Shown here: positions 35,540 to 45,643 of the stretch, one piece after another
Layout of the letters: each line of letters begins with the position of its first letter
Position numbering within the stretch: position 1 is the stretch's first letter
Origin: Diprion similis
Taxonomy: Eukaryota > Arthropoda > Insecta > Hymenoptera > Diprionidae
NCBI RefSeq assembly: GCF_021155765.1
Contig: NC_060115.1
Coordinates: forward strand, 558,001 to 622,000
Length of the DNA stretch: 64,000 nucleotides
Direction: 5' to 3'
Translations under genes and position numbers: made by a program
The notes under the pieces: model-generated
The model's input: the letters and a program-made list of their open reading frames with translations, nothing else
Told to the model about the DNA's origin: nothing
The model's database searches: none

Positions 35540-37470
35540 CCTGCTGACTGTTTACGATAATTGCGGTGGTAGTGGTGGAGGGTTGGGCGAAGAGGGCTGA
35601 ATAGTATGTACCGATCCACAAGTCTCGCCGAGTGGGGGTCGGTTTCCCCAGGTGTTGCATTAGGCGATCGACGCCTTTTTATGCCCACACATCATACTGT
35701 CTCACTTTCCTATTATTTACCAAGCCAAGAGAGTAGACTACGCTGCCGCAACAGGAGACACCGAGTCAATTTGAGTTGCCGCGCTCACTGAGATATGCTT
35801 TCACGGTTTCCGCAGAATACAGGCATTCGGTTTTGTTAAGCAAAAGTGTTCCGTAATCGATTATTTATATCGGGAGAAAAATTATATAAATCTAATTGCG
35901 CAATTCGATCAGCAAACGGGGATATACGTTGGTGTTTCACGTTTCAAAGTGTAATGGAGGTGAGTTTAACAAGATATTAATTCATCACACTCGCAATTAC
36001 TTTTTTTCACCCACGTACGGGTAGCATGCTTGTAGATACGTTGATTCTTTCGGCGCCTGCGGTAATACAGGCTTCGCCTCTCGGTGACGTTTTGTTCGGC
36101 GACTAATTGCTTGCACGCTCAGATGATATTCACAATTTTTCATATGCCGAATGAACCCTGCACGAGAAATCGGCATGGTTAATTGAAATTAGTTTCATTT
36201 CGGCTAAGAATCCTTCACATTGAAATTATAGTTTACAGGTGAAAGGTACGCATTAATTTCACAGGTTTTCCAAGTATGAGCTACATACACGGTGAAACAA
36301 TTTGGATGATTTATAACGAAAAAACGGTCGCCTATGGCAGTCATTCCGTTAACGGTCTTCTCGAATTAAATGTTTCCTTGATCTTGCAGCGCTTTCAGAA
36401 TGTTAATTTTTCAGGATAGTGTGAAGGACAATTTTCCAACGTAGTTTACGTATTTCCGCTGATTACCATTTAAGAATAAGATAAACCGAGTGTAAGCACA
36501 GTAGGAAGACTCGTTATTAAGTTTTGTTCGAAGTATGTAAGAGACGCCACTAATTATCGACTCTACTTTCGAAACTTTTGTCGGTTAGAATATACACGTG
36601 GACCAAGTTTGTCTTTATGTACTGAGTATGATGCGGTTCCATGAATTTAGCATCGGTCTGCAGCTGAGTCTCTGCGAGTATAAATGACTGAATTTATCCA
36701 GTATGGTTGAGTCACGACAAATATATTTTTAACTCGAATATAACTGTCGGTGAGTCAACGACTAGATGTAACTGTTTGACTGCTGAATATAAATAGGTAT
36801 ACATCTCTTTTCCTTATTTCAAATTACAAGTTTAATCCAAGCTGATGAATATATTCAACGTCGCTTCTTCACCAACTGTAATTCGATAATAACGATTGAA
36901 ATTCACATATCAATTATGCGGGGAAACGGGGGCCGTAAGTGAAAAATTTTGTGGGCTCGAGACTTGATAATCTTTATTATTGATGGGATGATGAATTCAA
37001 CGAGAATCCTTGCGCATTCGGTGCTTCGAGGAGATCGAAGTACACTCTCGGCCGGCGCGTGAAGAACTGCGGAGATTACAGCTTACGTATGTTCTTAATT
37101 TCTTCGAAAGAATGATCTTGTCAAAGTAATAATACAGATTTCGTCTTTGCGGTAACTTCAAGCAGTTTACAGGTAGTTGAGACAATTATTATGAATTTAA
37201 AAACTTCAAATCCAATGTTGATGCTTTAGACTAGAAACGTTCAATCTATTTTAAATTGACGGTCATTCCTGCAGCTTTGAACATTCGACGGAAAATGACA
37301 ACCCGTTGCTGGTACAATTATTGCGATGTTTATTCTCCCACCTTATCGTTGTGAAAAAAGTCTGAGAGCCAAATTGAATTGCTCATTAGGACTGAATTGA
37401 TTACTGCTCCAATTGTTATTACGAATTCGATAATAATACGGGATTTAACGTAACAAGGACATGTATGGTT
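35540..37470. other. 1.9-kb intergenic stretch between genes D and E
   Basis: No supported exon. Sequence is AT-rich with scattered short frames, none with family motifs. ATTAAA on the minus strand at 37482-37477 may be the poly(A) signal of gene E. Confidence 0.55.
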
Positions 37471-37638
37471 TAGTGTTTTAATTTTTTTTGTAATCATTTC
37501 GCATGGTTTACGTTATACAGTAAAGCAACAATAACAATTTGTTCAACAAATATTTGCATAGCATTAGTTAACAGAATAATAAAGATCAACAGATAATAAC
37601 AATTATTACTATTGAGGAAGAAGGTTACAGCTATCGGC

Positions 37639-38388
37639 TTAATGATGTCCGTGGGAGTAACCGTGCTTCTTGCCTTCGTGGTGTCCACCCTTCTTTCCGT
37701 AGTCTTCGTGATGCGAGTGATGGTGATCGTGTCCGTGTTTTCCATGCCAGCCTTTGTGGTCATGGTCGAAGTGTCCCTTGTCGTGGTGTCCCTTCTTGCC
37801 ATGGTGATCATCGTGGTAGCCGGAGTGGTGGTGGCCTCCCTTCTTGTGGTGGCCTTCCTTGGATCCGTGATGCCCGTGATGGTGTCCGTGCTTTTCATGG
37901 TGCCCACCCTTGTGGTGGTCATCGTAGAACTTGTGTTCCTTGTGGTATTCGTCCTTGTGGGCCTTTTTGTGGTAGCCGTGGCTCTTCTCGCCCTTTTTGT
38001 GTCCCTTCTTCTCTCCGAATTTGTGTCCTTTGTGGCCGTGTCCGTGCTCGTGGTGATGGCCGTGGTGGCCATCCTCGTGATGGTGCCCCTTCTTATGGCC
38101 GCCGTGCTCCTCGTGGTGCCCAGCGTGATGCTCTTTGCCATGATGACCATGGTCGCCCTCGTGGTGGTGATGGTGCTTCTTGTAACCCTTGTCACCCTTC
38201 TCGCCGTGCTCCTCATGGTGGTCAGAGTGATGCTTGTGGCCTCCGCCGGACTCGTGGTGATGACCATGGTGCGATGCGGCGGCCACGAGATCCCTCTTCT
38301 CCCTCACATCACGGGCAGTGGAAGCTGATATCACAGCGCAGAGCACCGCCAGTGCCAGGCAGGACTTTAACCCGAACCCCCTGGCCAT
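37639..38388 (-). CDS. Gene E: secreted His/Lys/Gly-rich protein (249 aa)
   Basis: Minus-strand, single exon. In-frame ATGs exist at 38436, 38433, 38412 and 38388. The TATA/Inr pair puts the cap site near 38423, which excludes the first two. The ATG at 38412 is only 11 nt from the cap, and 38388 aligns with the start of gene C (MARGFG versus MTRGIG), so 38388 is chosen. Signal peptide about 1-25 (SLALAVLCA-type core), then the furin-like REKR|D directly before DLVAAASHHGHH. GEKGDKGYKKHHHHH module near 62-76, core GYHKKAHKDEYHKEHKFYDD 138-157, then KKGGHHHSGYHDDHHGKKG, ending GKKHGYSHGHH. It is closest to B and C and divergent from gene F, whose start lies 861 bp away. Confidence 0.87.
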   Translation of the reverse strand: MARGFGLKSCLALAVLCAVISASTARDVREKRDLVAAASHHGHHHESGGGHKHHSDHHEEHGEKGDKGYKKHHHHHEGDHGHHGKEHHAGHHEEHGGHKKGHHHEDGHHGHHHEHGHGHKGHKFGEKKGHKKGEKSHGYHKKAHKDEYHKEHKFYDDHHKGGHHEKHGHHHGHHGSKEGHHKKGGHHHSGYHDDHHGKKGHHDKGHFDHDHKGWHGKHGHDHHHSHHEDYGKKGGHHEGKKHGYSHGHH

Positions 38389-38420
38389 GCTTGTGCTATT
38401 GGGACTGAACATGGATATTG

Positions 38421-38454
38421 ACTGACGCTCCATCATGGAATCAAAGCTTATATA
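38421..38454 (-). promoter_or_regulatory. TATA box and Inr of gene E
   Basis: TATATAAG on the minus strand (38454-38447) and TCAGT (38425-38421, A at 38423) are 31 bp apart. They decide the start codon of gene E by placing the two most upstream ATGs outside the transcript. Confidence 0.78.
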
Positions 38455-38459
38455 GTTGG

Positions 38460-39150
38460 ACCCAGTTGCGCTTATACGTAATCGCTTTCGTTCGGGTAAC
38501 CCAAGCGCTCACTGGCTCATTCACAATCCGAGGTGCAAATTTCGCAAACGTATGGTCGCCATCCATCCAGAAATTGCTGCACCGCTGCCGAGATCGTTAG
38601 TTGACCCGATTCAATGACTTCCTGAAAATCTTGGTACATTTTCCCACACCATCTTTTTCTTGTCGCTTACAATGCTCGTTTTCCAGAGCTTTATGAGCGC
38701 AATATTTCATTACCGTCGAATCGACACCGTCTTCAGTGTGCATGATTGATAAATAAATTGAGAATGGGATTACTTGATATGATACATGAAACCAAATACA
38801 ATGTAGACTAAAAACACTTGTTGACACGTGGGCCGTGCGGTCGAAATGCTCTGGGGTTATAGGTTGTCGGATTCGTCTCTTCTCCTACACAAAGAAGGAG
38901 GGCTCGTTCTCACGGGATTCTCATCGGGCGTTAGTCACGGCGTCGTGTTTGAGCAAGCAGGCATGATTTCAAGGAGTTACATAAGGCATTCGGTCAGCAG
39001 TCAGCCTGACGGATGGCTGGACTGCTTGGTAGACTGAATCTTGCATTTCCATTACGTTTCAAGGAGATTAAGGAAACAATCCTTTCGTAATGTAATTACA
39101 ACCAGTCAAGAAAGAACTACCGCTTCTGAAATATCTCCGATTATTCTGCG
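38460..39150. other. Shared divergent promoter region of genes E and F
   Basis: About 700 bp between the outward-facing TATA boxes of E and F. No coding exon is supported here. It is the natural place for shared enhancers of the two genes, but no specific binding site was recognised. Confidence 0.5.
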
Positions 39151-39155
39151 TTCGA

Positions 39156-39190
39156 TATAAAATACGGACAATCGCGACAGCTTATCATAC
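39156..39190 (+). promoter_or_regulatory. TATA box and Inr of gene F
   Basis: TATAAAAT at 39156-39163 and TTATCATAC around 39182-39190 (A at 39187, 31 bp downstream). The TCAT initiator is shared with paralog D. Confidence 0.7.
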
Positions 39191-39248
39191 TAAAGACAGC
39201 AGTGAAATCAACAACTTAGCTCTCGGTATAGGAAAAACCCCCGTGACT

Positions 39249-39983
39249 ATGAAGTGTCTAGTGGTGGTGTGTCTGCTGGCCGTTTCTTTGGAGTACAGTC
39301 TAACGAGTGCTCGTCAGATCGACCCGAGGAATCGGCGCGATCTCGAAGCGGCCGCGTCACATCATCACTTCGAGAAGGGCGGGGGTGAGGAGCACCACGC
39401 CGATCACCACTCTGAGAAGGGAGAAAAAGGTGACAAGGGCTACAAGTCGCACCACGACCACGAGAAGGGAGAGAAGGGCCACCACGACAAGGAGGGACAC
39501 CACGGTCACTACAGCGACCACGGTGGTCACAAGAAGCACCACCATCACGACGACGGATATTACGCAGAGCACCACAAAGGTGAGAAGGGTGAGAAGGGTC
39601 ATAAATATGGAGAGAAGGGACACTACCACAAGGGTCACAGCACCAAGGGACACCATGAAATCCACAAGCTTGATGAGTACAAAAAAGATAAAGAATTTTA
39701 TGACGAACACCACGACTCGGGCCATCACGAGAAGCATGGTGGGCATCATCACGAGCATGGGCACAAGAAGGGTGGCCACCACAAGGGAGGCCACCATCAC
39801 AGCGGCCATCACGAGGACCACTACGGAAAGAAGGGACACCACGAGAAAGGATCTCATCATCATGACCACAAGGGACACAAAGCCGCCGGGGGTCACGACG
39901 AGCACCACCATCACCACCACGGGTACGGAAAGAAGGGAGGTCACGAGGACCACAAGAAATGGGCCTTCAAAAAGGGCCATTAG
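39249..39983 (+). CDS. Gene F: secreted His/Lys/Gly-rich protein (244 aa), paralog of D
   Basis: The start is the ATG at 39249; the frame opens earlier at a GTG (39243), which is not chosen. Signal peptide MKCLVVVCLLAVSLEYSLTS (about 1-21). RNRR|D precedes DLEAAASHHHFEKGGGEEHH. The central part repeats gene D nearly residue for residue: GDKGYKSHHDHEKGEKG, GHYSDHGGHKKHHHHDDGY, GEKGEKGHKYGEKGHY. The core variant is GHHEIHKLDEYKKDKEFYDE (134-153), and the C terminus HKKWAFKKGH is identical to D. The signal peptides of D and F are clearly different, so similarity starts inside the mature protein. AATAAA lies at 40108. Confidence 0.88.
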   Translation: MKCLVVVCLLAVSLEYSLTSARQIDPRNRRDLEAAASHHHFEKGGGEEHHADHHSEKGEKGDKGYKSHHDHEKGEKGHHDKEGHHGHYSDHGGHKKHHHHDDGYYAEHHKGEKGEKGHKYGEKGHYHKGHSTKGHHEIHKLDEYKKDKEFYDEHHDSGHHEKHGGHHHEHGHKKGGHHKGGHHHSGHHEDHYGKKGHHEKGSHHHDHKGHKAAGGHDEHHHHHHGYGKKGGHEDHKKWAFKKGH

Positions 39984-40107
39984 AGACAGAAACGCTTACG
40001 AGAAACAACCCGTGACCCACGCTTCATCGATCATCGGAAACCTGTTACTTGTTACGTTTGTTCACCCGAATGTTCTTCTTTTCATTGTATTTATTTACCT
40101 TGGCGTG

Positions 40108-40113
40108 AATAAA
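40108..40113 (+). terminator. Poly(A) signal, gene F
   Basis: AATAAA 125 bp after the stop of gene F. Confidence 0.65.
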
Positions 40114-40139
40114 TCTTCCGAAACAGTATATTAATTTAG

Positions 40140-41230
40140 GCATTTTATTGTATTGTAATGCTGGATTGGAACCCTCGTATCAGTTTTCTCCATCTCCATA
40201 AACATCCGTCAAACCTGAAAGGCTTTGAATCTCCTATAAATCTCGAACTACGGATTTATGGTATTTTTTTGCAGTGAATCGTCTTACAATTGGTGGCAGA
40301 TATCGCCGCAGATTTTTCACCTGTCTATCACTACGAGCAGGCTTCGAGTGAGCACTTGTGTATTTACTCGGTGATATAATGGTTGAAAAAAAATTGTCAT
40401 TTCTTCCGTCGGACTTTGACTTCCTTTGGCAAAACGAGCCTAATGCAGCTCGAGGTAGCGCCGTACCGAGGCAAATGCTCGACGTTTTTCTATTCAACAA
40501 AACGATTGACTAGTTTCTTTAACGAAGTTGTTGCGCACATTTACAGTTATGCGGTTTCGTCGAGTCATGCCTGTTGATGATGTGGCACTGCTGTAACAGT
40601 ACAATGACGGAAAAACGAAATAAGGTCAATTTTCATAATACCTTAAGCTATTTAGTTGGTTGAAAACACTCTCTAATCAGTTCCAACTCTAGAGGGGTTA
40701 TGCAATCCACTTGTGTCCAATAGTCGCATTCGAATTAATCGATTTCTTCGATGACATAAATAGCAATGGTTCATTTACTACTTATCGAAAACGCATTGAA
40801 AAAAACTGTCCAACTGGCAGCGAACAGAACTGTGGACTCTTTCCGGCTTGTGTAACAAACTCTGCAATGGAAATTCACTAATTAATCCTTTGACATTCCA
40901 TCTGCTGTTTGCGACACTCTCTGGGTCACCGGGCTATACCTGGATCTCTTTTTCCGTCAGATTATCCACGTGTCAAGTCGACGGCGATGCTTATGTGTCA
41001 ACGACGATGTATTCGCGTTACGAAAGTGGTCGCGTTTTCCCGTTGATCGAGCCCAATAAATTCACGTCGTAATCAAATTCTACTTACAAATACCTTGCAG
41101 TGGGATGGTATTCCCCAGTTCAGTGGAGGAGGGCCTTGTTCGATCCAGTATGCATTCGTCAAAAGATTTCTCGTGGGATTAGTCTGCAGTAGGTGAAGTA
41201 AGTAGAGTTGATCGTCAGCCTCCACTACCT
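40140..41230. other. 1.1-kb intergenic stretch between genes F and G
   Basis: No supported gene. Short frames at 40234-40577 and 40848-41072 have no recognisable motifs. Confidence 0.6.
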
Positions 41231-41235
41231 CGGCG

Positions 41236-41243
41236 TATAAATA
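41236..41243 (+). promoter_or_regulatory. TATA box of gene G
   Basis: TATAAATA 119 bp before the gene G start codon. No clear TCAGT initiator is seen at the expected distance; the cap site would fall near 41267. Confidence 0.65.
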
Positions 41244-41354
41244 ACTTGCAATCATCTAGTTTCTGGATAGTTTTACCTAGTCACTCGCTAATGACAGTCT
41301 GCATAACTCGAGCCATAGCTCGAACTTCTCGAATCTTCGATAGACTGCTGAACG

Positions 41355-43056
41355 ATGCGAACAACGTATCCGTTCATACTCGTTCAGGCAGTCGCTTTGT
41401 TTTTTACCGAGACAAAGTCTGACCCGGTTTTCTCGGTAAATATTATCAAAAGACTGGTCCAGGATCTTCAAACTTCGCCGTCTGGATACAGCTTCAGTCA
41501 CCATAGCGACAGTCATCATCCTGGGGGATACAAGGCGAATGTCAAACATGGCACGACGAAGATGTCTCGGCGAATCGGGATAAGGAGTGCGACAAATATG
41601 AAGAGCGCCGGGCCCAGTTCTCTCGGGGGTTCCGTGAACCACGATATGACTCGAAGTTATCAGCTCGCTGGAAGTTATGGGTTTGTGATATCCCACGGAT
41701 TTAATGTCGGGGAAAATGACGACGCGACCCCAGTCAGCGATGCACATTACGGTGAGGTTTATAATATACAATCGATCGCTTCAAGCCATCCAGGTTGCAC
41801 CGGTGGCTGCGTCATTCCTTCCTTTAATTCCTTGATGTCTTGTCGTAGGAGCGAGTAATGCTGATCCTGTTAGTATTGCGGTTTTGCAGCTGAACAAGGA
41901 GGACTCTAATGAACCGAATGTCAACCCTAACGTAAAGGCTCAGAGAATCGGGGTCGACTCCGAAGAAGAAACATACGGATCGTACTCGGATTATGACAAG
42001 CTTTTCGATCATGACAAAAACTCACCATCCGTCAATCCGCAGCAATATTACGGATCGGATCTCCAGGATGAACGAAAAGAAAAATATGCCATGCAGGATG
42101 GATACGGTGAATCTAATAACGGCGGGAATGAGGGGACAAATGTTGAAACCGAGAAATATATTAGAACTGAAGATTCCAGTGACAAGGGGCGAGGAGACCA
42201 AATCGATGATGGGAAGGGTGAAAAATATTTTGACATGGTGTACGGTGGGTTCAGTTACTCTAATCCCAGTAAGAGAATAGAATCATATGAGGAATACGGC
42301 GACAATGAGAGTCACGAAAAATACAGCGAGCCTTTGGAAAAAGAATCTCAGCTGGTTACGGATGACAAAAGTAATTACGACAAACTGTACCCGTCCATCG
42401 ATTGGAGCCAATATAATATAGATCCGAAATTCGAATTTGCGGACGACTTCTTGGCAGATGATTTCTTCAAAGAATACAATGAATTTTTCTACGGCAGTCG
42501 TGGCAAGTCTGGGCATGATCATGATTTTCACTTCGAACACGAAGATCACGGCGATCACGGCTTCGAGGATGACAGTGGCCATCATTTCGAAGGTGGGCAC
42601 AGCGCGCAAGATTTTTTCGACCATTCGGACTTCGGCGGTGATTATTACGAAACGGGAGCTGGTGAAAAGAACAATAACTTTGGAGAAAAGAGTGGTAGCA
42701 AAAAGAGCATAAAAGAAACGGGGTATCATAATGTACTGCACAAAGATGAATTTAACAAAGATCACACATTCTACTCAAACGCGGACCAGGATGGTCATTT
42801 CGATAAAGAGAAAGATTACCATGGGCATCATTCCCTGCACGGCAAGAATCACGAAAATGCCGGTTATCAGGACTCTCGCTCGCACGATGACCATCACGGG
42901 AAAGGTTACGACACAGACAAGGGGCACTACGACAATGACGATATTTCTCATCACGACGAAGACGATCACACGTCCTTTTTCGGTGATAAATCCGAGTATA
43001 ACGATGCCGGGGATGATGAATATGACATCGAACACGAAGATAGCCATGAGTATTGA
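41355..43056 (+). CDS. Gene G: acidic, His/Asp/Glu-rich secreted protein (534 aa), two exons
   Basis: Exon 1 is 41355-41751 (donor ACG|GTGAGG) and exon 2 is 41849-43056 (acceptor TGTCGTAG|GA). Phase 1 on both sides gives DAHYG-G-ASNADP in frame. The N terminus MRTTYPFILVQAVALFFTET is a plausible signal peptide, followed by QDLQTSPSGYSF (37-48), matching the DLExSASGY motif of H-J. The long middle region is Asp/Glu/Tyr/Ser-rich (for example FADDFLADDFFKEYNEFF). The core GYHNVLHKDEFNKDHTFY spans 424-441, but the following tail is Asp/His-rich rather than Lys-rich and ends in acidic HEDSHEY. It is the largest and most acidic member of the cluster, and the usual KK-[YHW]-G C-terminal motif is missing. 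AATAAA lies at 43389. Confidence 0.83.
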
Positions 43057-43388
43057 AAGCTGATCGTGAACTAAATAGCTTACCTCGATGTGTAAATTAG
43101 CTTTCTAAGGCCTCGTAGATTCGAAGTTTCAGCCTTCGAGGGTAAGGCAAGCCCCTTAGTGGCTGCAGGTGAATAATTAGTTGATGGTAGGTAAGCCTTG
43201 GACGATTGGTACGTGCATTTGACTTTCTGCAGAGAAATTTCAGTAACGTTATTGCCCAACTAGAAATAACACAGGACTTATGATGTGTACATTATATGCA
43301 CCTACGATGAATTGAAAGAAATAGTGCACACAGCATGGATACTAGCAAATTGTCATTAGCGCAACAACGCCATATTATATCTTGTACA

Positions 43389-43394
43389 ATAAAT
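43389..43394 (+). terminator. Poly(A) signal, gene G
   Basis: AATAAA 333 bp past the gene G stop, in the 418-bp gap to the convergent gene H. Confidence 0.5.
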
Positions 43395-43474
43395 AACCAT
43401 ATAATAAAATAACGTTACAGAGTCGATACATTTGCCATGAATAAAATCATATCACGCTTATATTTCATCGCCCA

Positions 43475-45085
43475 CTAATAGATTTTTTTGACATAGTCAT
43501 CCGATGACTGTCCATACTTCTTTTCCCCCTTGTGACCCTCCTTCTTGGCGTATTCAATCTCATTATCGAAGTGCTCCTTCTCCCCCGCTTCTCGGTCGTG
43601 GCCTTGAAGAGCGCCGTACTGATGTCCGTTTGTGAACGATCCCTTCTTCGCCTGGTTCTCCTCGTGGTGAGCAGCGTCAACCTTTTCAGCCTTCTCATAC
43701 TCGCCCTTGGCGGCGTCGTGATGTGCGTTTTCTGATCCGTACGTCTCCTTGTGGCCACTTGCATGATCGGAGTCATAGAAGGACGTGTCCTTCTTGAATT
43801 CGTCTTTGTGGTAGACGTTGTGGAAGCCGGACGTTTTGTGTCCCTTTTTGTGCCCCCCGCTCTTGTGAAAGGTCTCTCCCTTCTCGCCCTTGGCGGCAGC
43901 GTTGGACTCCGCGTACTTCTTCTCCTCTTCGGCTTCACCCTTTTTCTCCCCACCAGCGCTGCTGTAGGCACCCGCCTGCTTCTCCTCGTCTATCTTTCCT
44001 TTCTCGCCCTTGTCAAAACCCTCAGCGACCTTGTACCCCTTCGAGCCCTTTTCGCCACCGGCCGCCACTTGAGCCGCTTGGAACTCGGCACCTCCGCCGT
44101 TGTTGTACGCCCCTGCGCTAGCGGCTCCACCAATGCCTCCGTGTCCCAATCCCCCAAGAGACCCCGTTATTGGAATGTACTGACCATGAGCTAGACCAGC
44201 CCCTCCGCCGATCCCGCCGTACCCCAGGCCCCCCTGCAATCCCCCCGCCTGAATCAGCCCGTTTCCCAAGCCCCCCAGCCCCTGAAGCCCACCCCCCAGT
44301 CCGCCCCCGAGTCCAGCTAGGCCAATACCGTTTTTTGAAACCCCGTAACCGAGCCCTAGACCGCCGGCTGCTCCCCCGCCGTAACCAAGTCCGCCGATCC
44401 CTAGGCCAGTCTCGTCAAAGCCACCCCCACCGATATTTCCGCTGTAGCCGGTCAGGGAGGCAATATTGTTGGACCCGATGTCACCTGCGTGATTGAGCCA
44501 ATTAGTAATGATTGGTGTGGAATGAACAGTGAAATTGATCGAGATCAGCGTTAAAATCCTTTTAAAGTAAGAACAAAATTCTTGGAGTGAAATCGAGGCT
44601 TGTGGGTGACAATATCGAAAAGATATTATTATAATTGTGGTGTTACGAGAGCTGATCGATGAACAGAAACTCAGCGACCTTGCAGTCTGAAGAAACCTTG
44701 TGCAAATATCACGTTACTCACCACCACCAAAGTTTCCTATACTGTATTTAGATGGAAAATTGATTCCTGAGCCTCCTGAAAATTGTCCGAATCTCCCGGA
44801 ACCCCCGAAATTTCCACCTCCGAGTGACCCGATACCCTGCAGAGGCGAGCCGTAATTGTAACCACCGGAAATACCGGAACTCAACCCTCCGGAGTTGAAA
44901 AGTTGGCCTTGACCGTTCCCGTTTCGCCTAAATATGTAGCCAGTCGCTGAAGTCTCGAGATCTTCGGATCCGGGGCCAGAGACCACAAGATTTTTGTCGC
45001 TGTCATCTGCCGTTGAAACTGGCTTTGTGGCACTAACAGTAAAACTGAAAAAGCACACTAATGCGACACTTGTGAATAATTTCAT
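43475..45085 (-). CDS. Gene H: Gly-rich secreted protein with His/Lys core domain (457 aa), two exons
   Basis: Minus-strand. Exon 1 is 45085-44722 (donor GGTG|GTGAGT, written through the split codon) and exon 2 is 44484-43475 (acceptor ACGCAG|GTGAC); phase 1 keeps one frame. Signal peptide about 1-19 (MKLFTSVALVCFFSFTVSA). Motif EDLETSATGYIF at 41-52. Residues about 55-205 are glycine-rich with GLGGLGYGG-type repeats, as in some cuticle or silk-like proteins. Then comes a GEKGSKGYKVAEGF module, a KGEKGETFHKSGGHKKGHKTS stretch, and the core GFHNVYHKDEFKKDTSFYD starting at residue 341. The tail is Lys/Glu/Ala-rich and ends near KKYGQSSDDY. It therefore fuses a Gly-rich domain to the family core. 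No poly(A) signal was identified. Confidence 0.84.
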
Positions 45086-45182
45086 TTTCGAAGCTTTTTG
45101 AATTTTAGCATAACACCCTTATCCGACTATTATCCGTAAAACGACGCGGTTTGTTTTAATGTTCAGCATGAGCCCGCAGCTC

Positions 45183-45190
45183 CTTTTATA
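45183..45190 (-). promoter_or_regulatory. TATA box of gene H
   Basis: TATAAAAG on the minus strand (45190-45183), 98 bp before the ATG at 45085; the cap site would be near 45159. Confidence 0.65.
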
Positions 45191-45194
45191 TGAA

Positions 45195-45520
45195 TAATCT
45201 TTGGCAACTGCCGGATTACTGTTGCCTCATGTTCCACGATATGTGGATTACAAGCTAATTAAAGGAATCCTGCTTCCTTCGCGAAATGCTGAAGTTGCAA
45301 ATTAGACGTATATCCGTTCTCAATTCCGCTGTTGCATACCTGTCCCACATATCAGAGTGAGTCCGCCGGCGGCAAACGTACGAGACTTTACTCACCAGTC
45401 AACCGGAAAATCAGTCTGAATTCGGCTTTGGATCCTACAAGGATCTGTAACCAGTATTTTATTCAAAATCCCACTGAATTTTGTTTCCGAAAAAAAACAA
45501 CGATGAGTATAATGGTTTCA
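45195..45520. other. Spacer between genes H and I
   Basis: No gene supported. Separates the 5' end of H from the 3' end of I; both are on the minus strand. Confidence 0.55.
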
Positions 45521-45527
45521 CATTTGA

Positions 45528-45533
45528 TTTATT
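45528..45533 (-). terminator. Poly(A) signal, gene I
   Basis: TTTATT on the plus strand reads AATAAA on the minus strand, 111 bp past the gene I stop. Confidence 0.6.
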
Positions 45534-45643
45534 CATTCCATACGCGCACTTAATTAAAACGTAACTTGAAAAACAAAACAAAACAGGCTCAACTTGGCAT
45601 AAAGACAGTGCATGATTCGCGTTAGTATAGCAGAGGAAGTTAA

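Noticed and set aside
29047-39983. Antifreeze, hemocyanin-like or malarial His-rich protein identity for B-F
   Set aside because: Only the His richness is similar; the cores and modules do not match those families.
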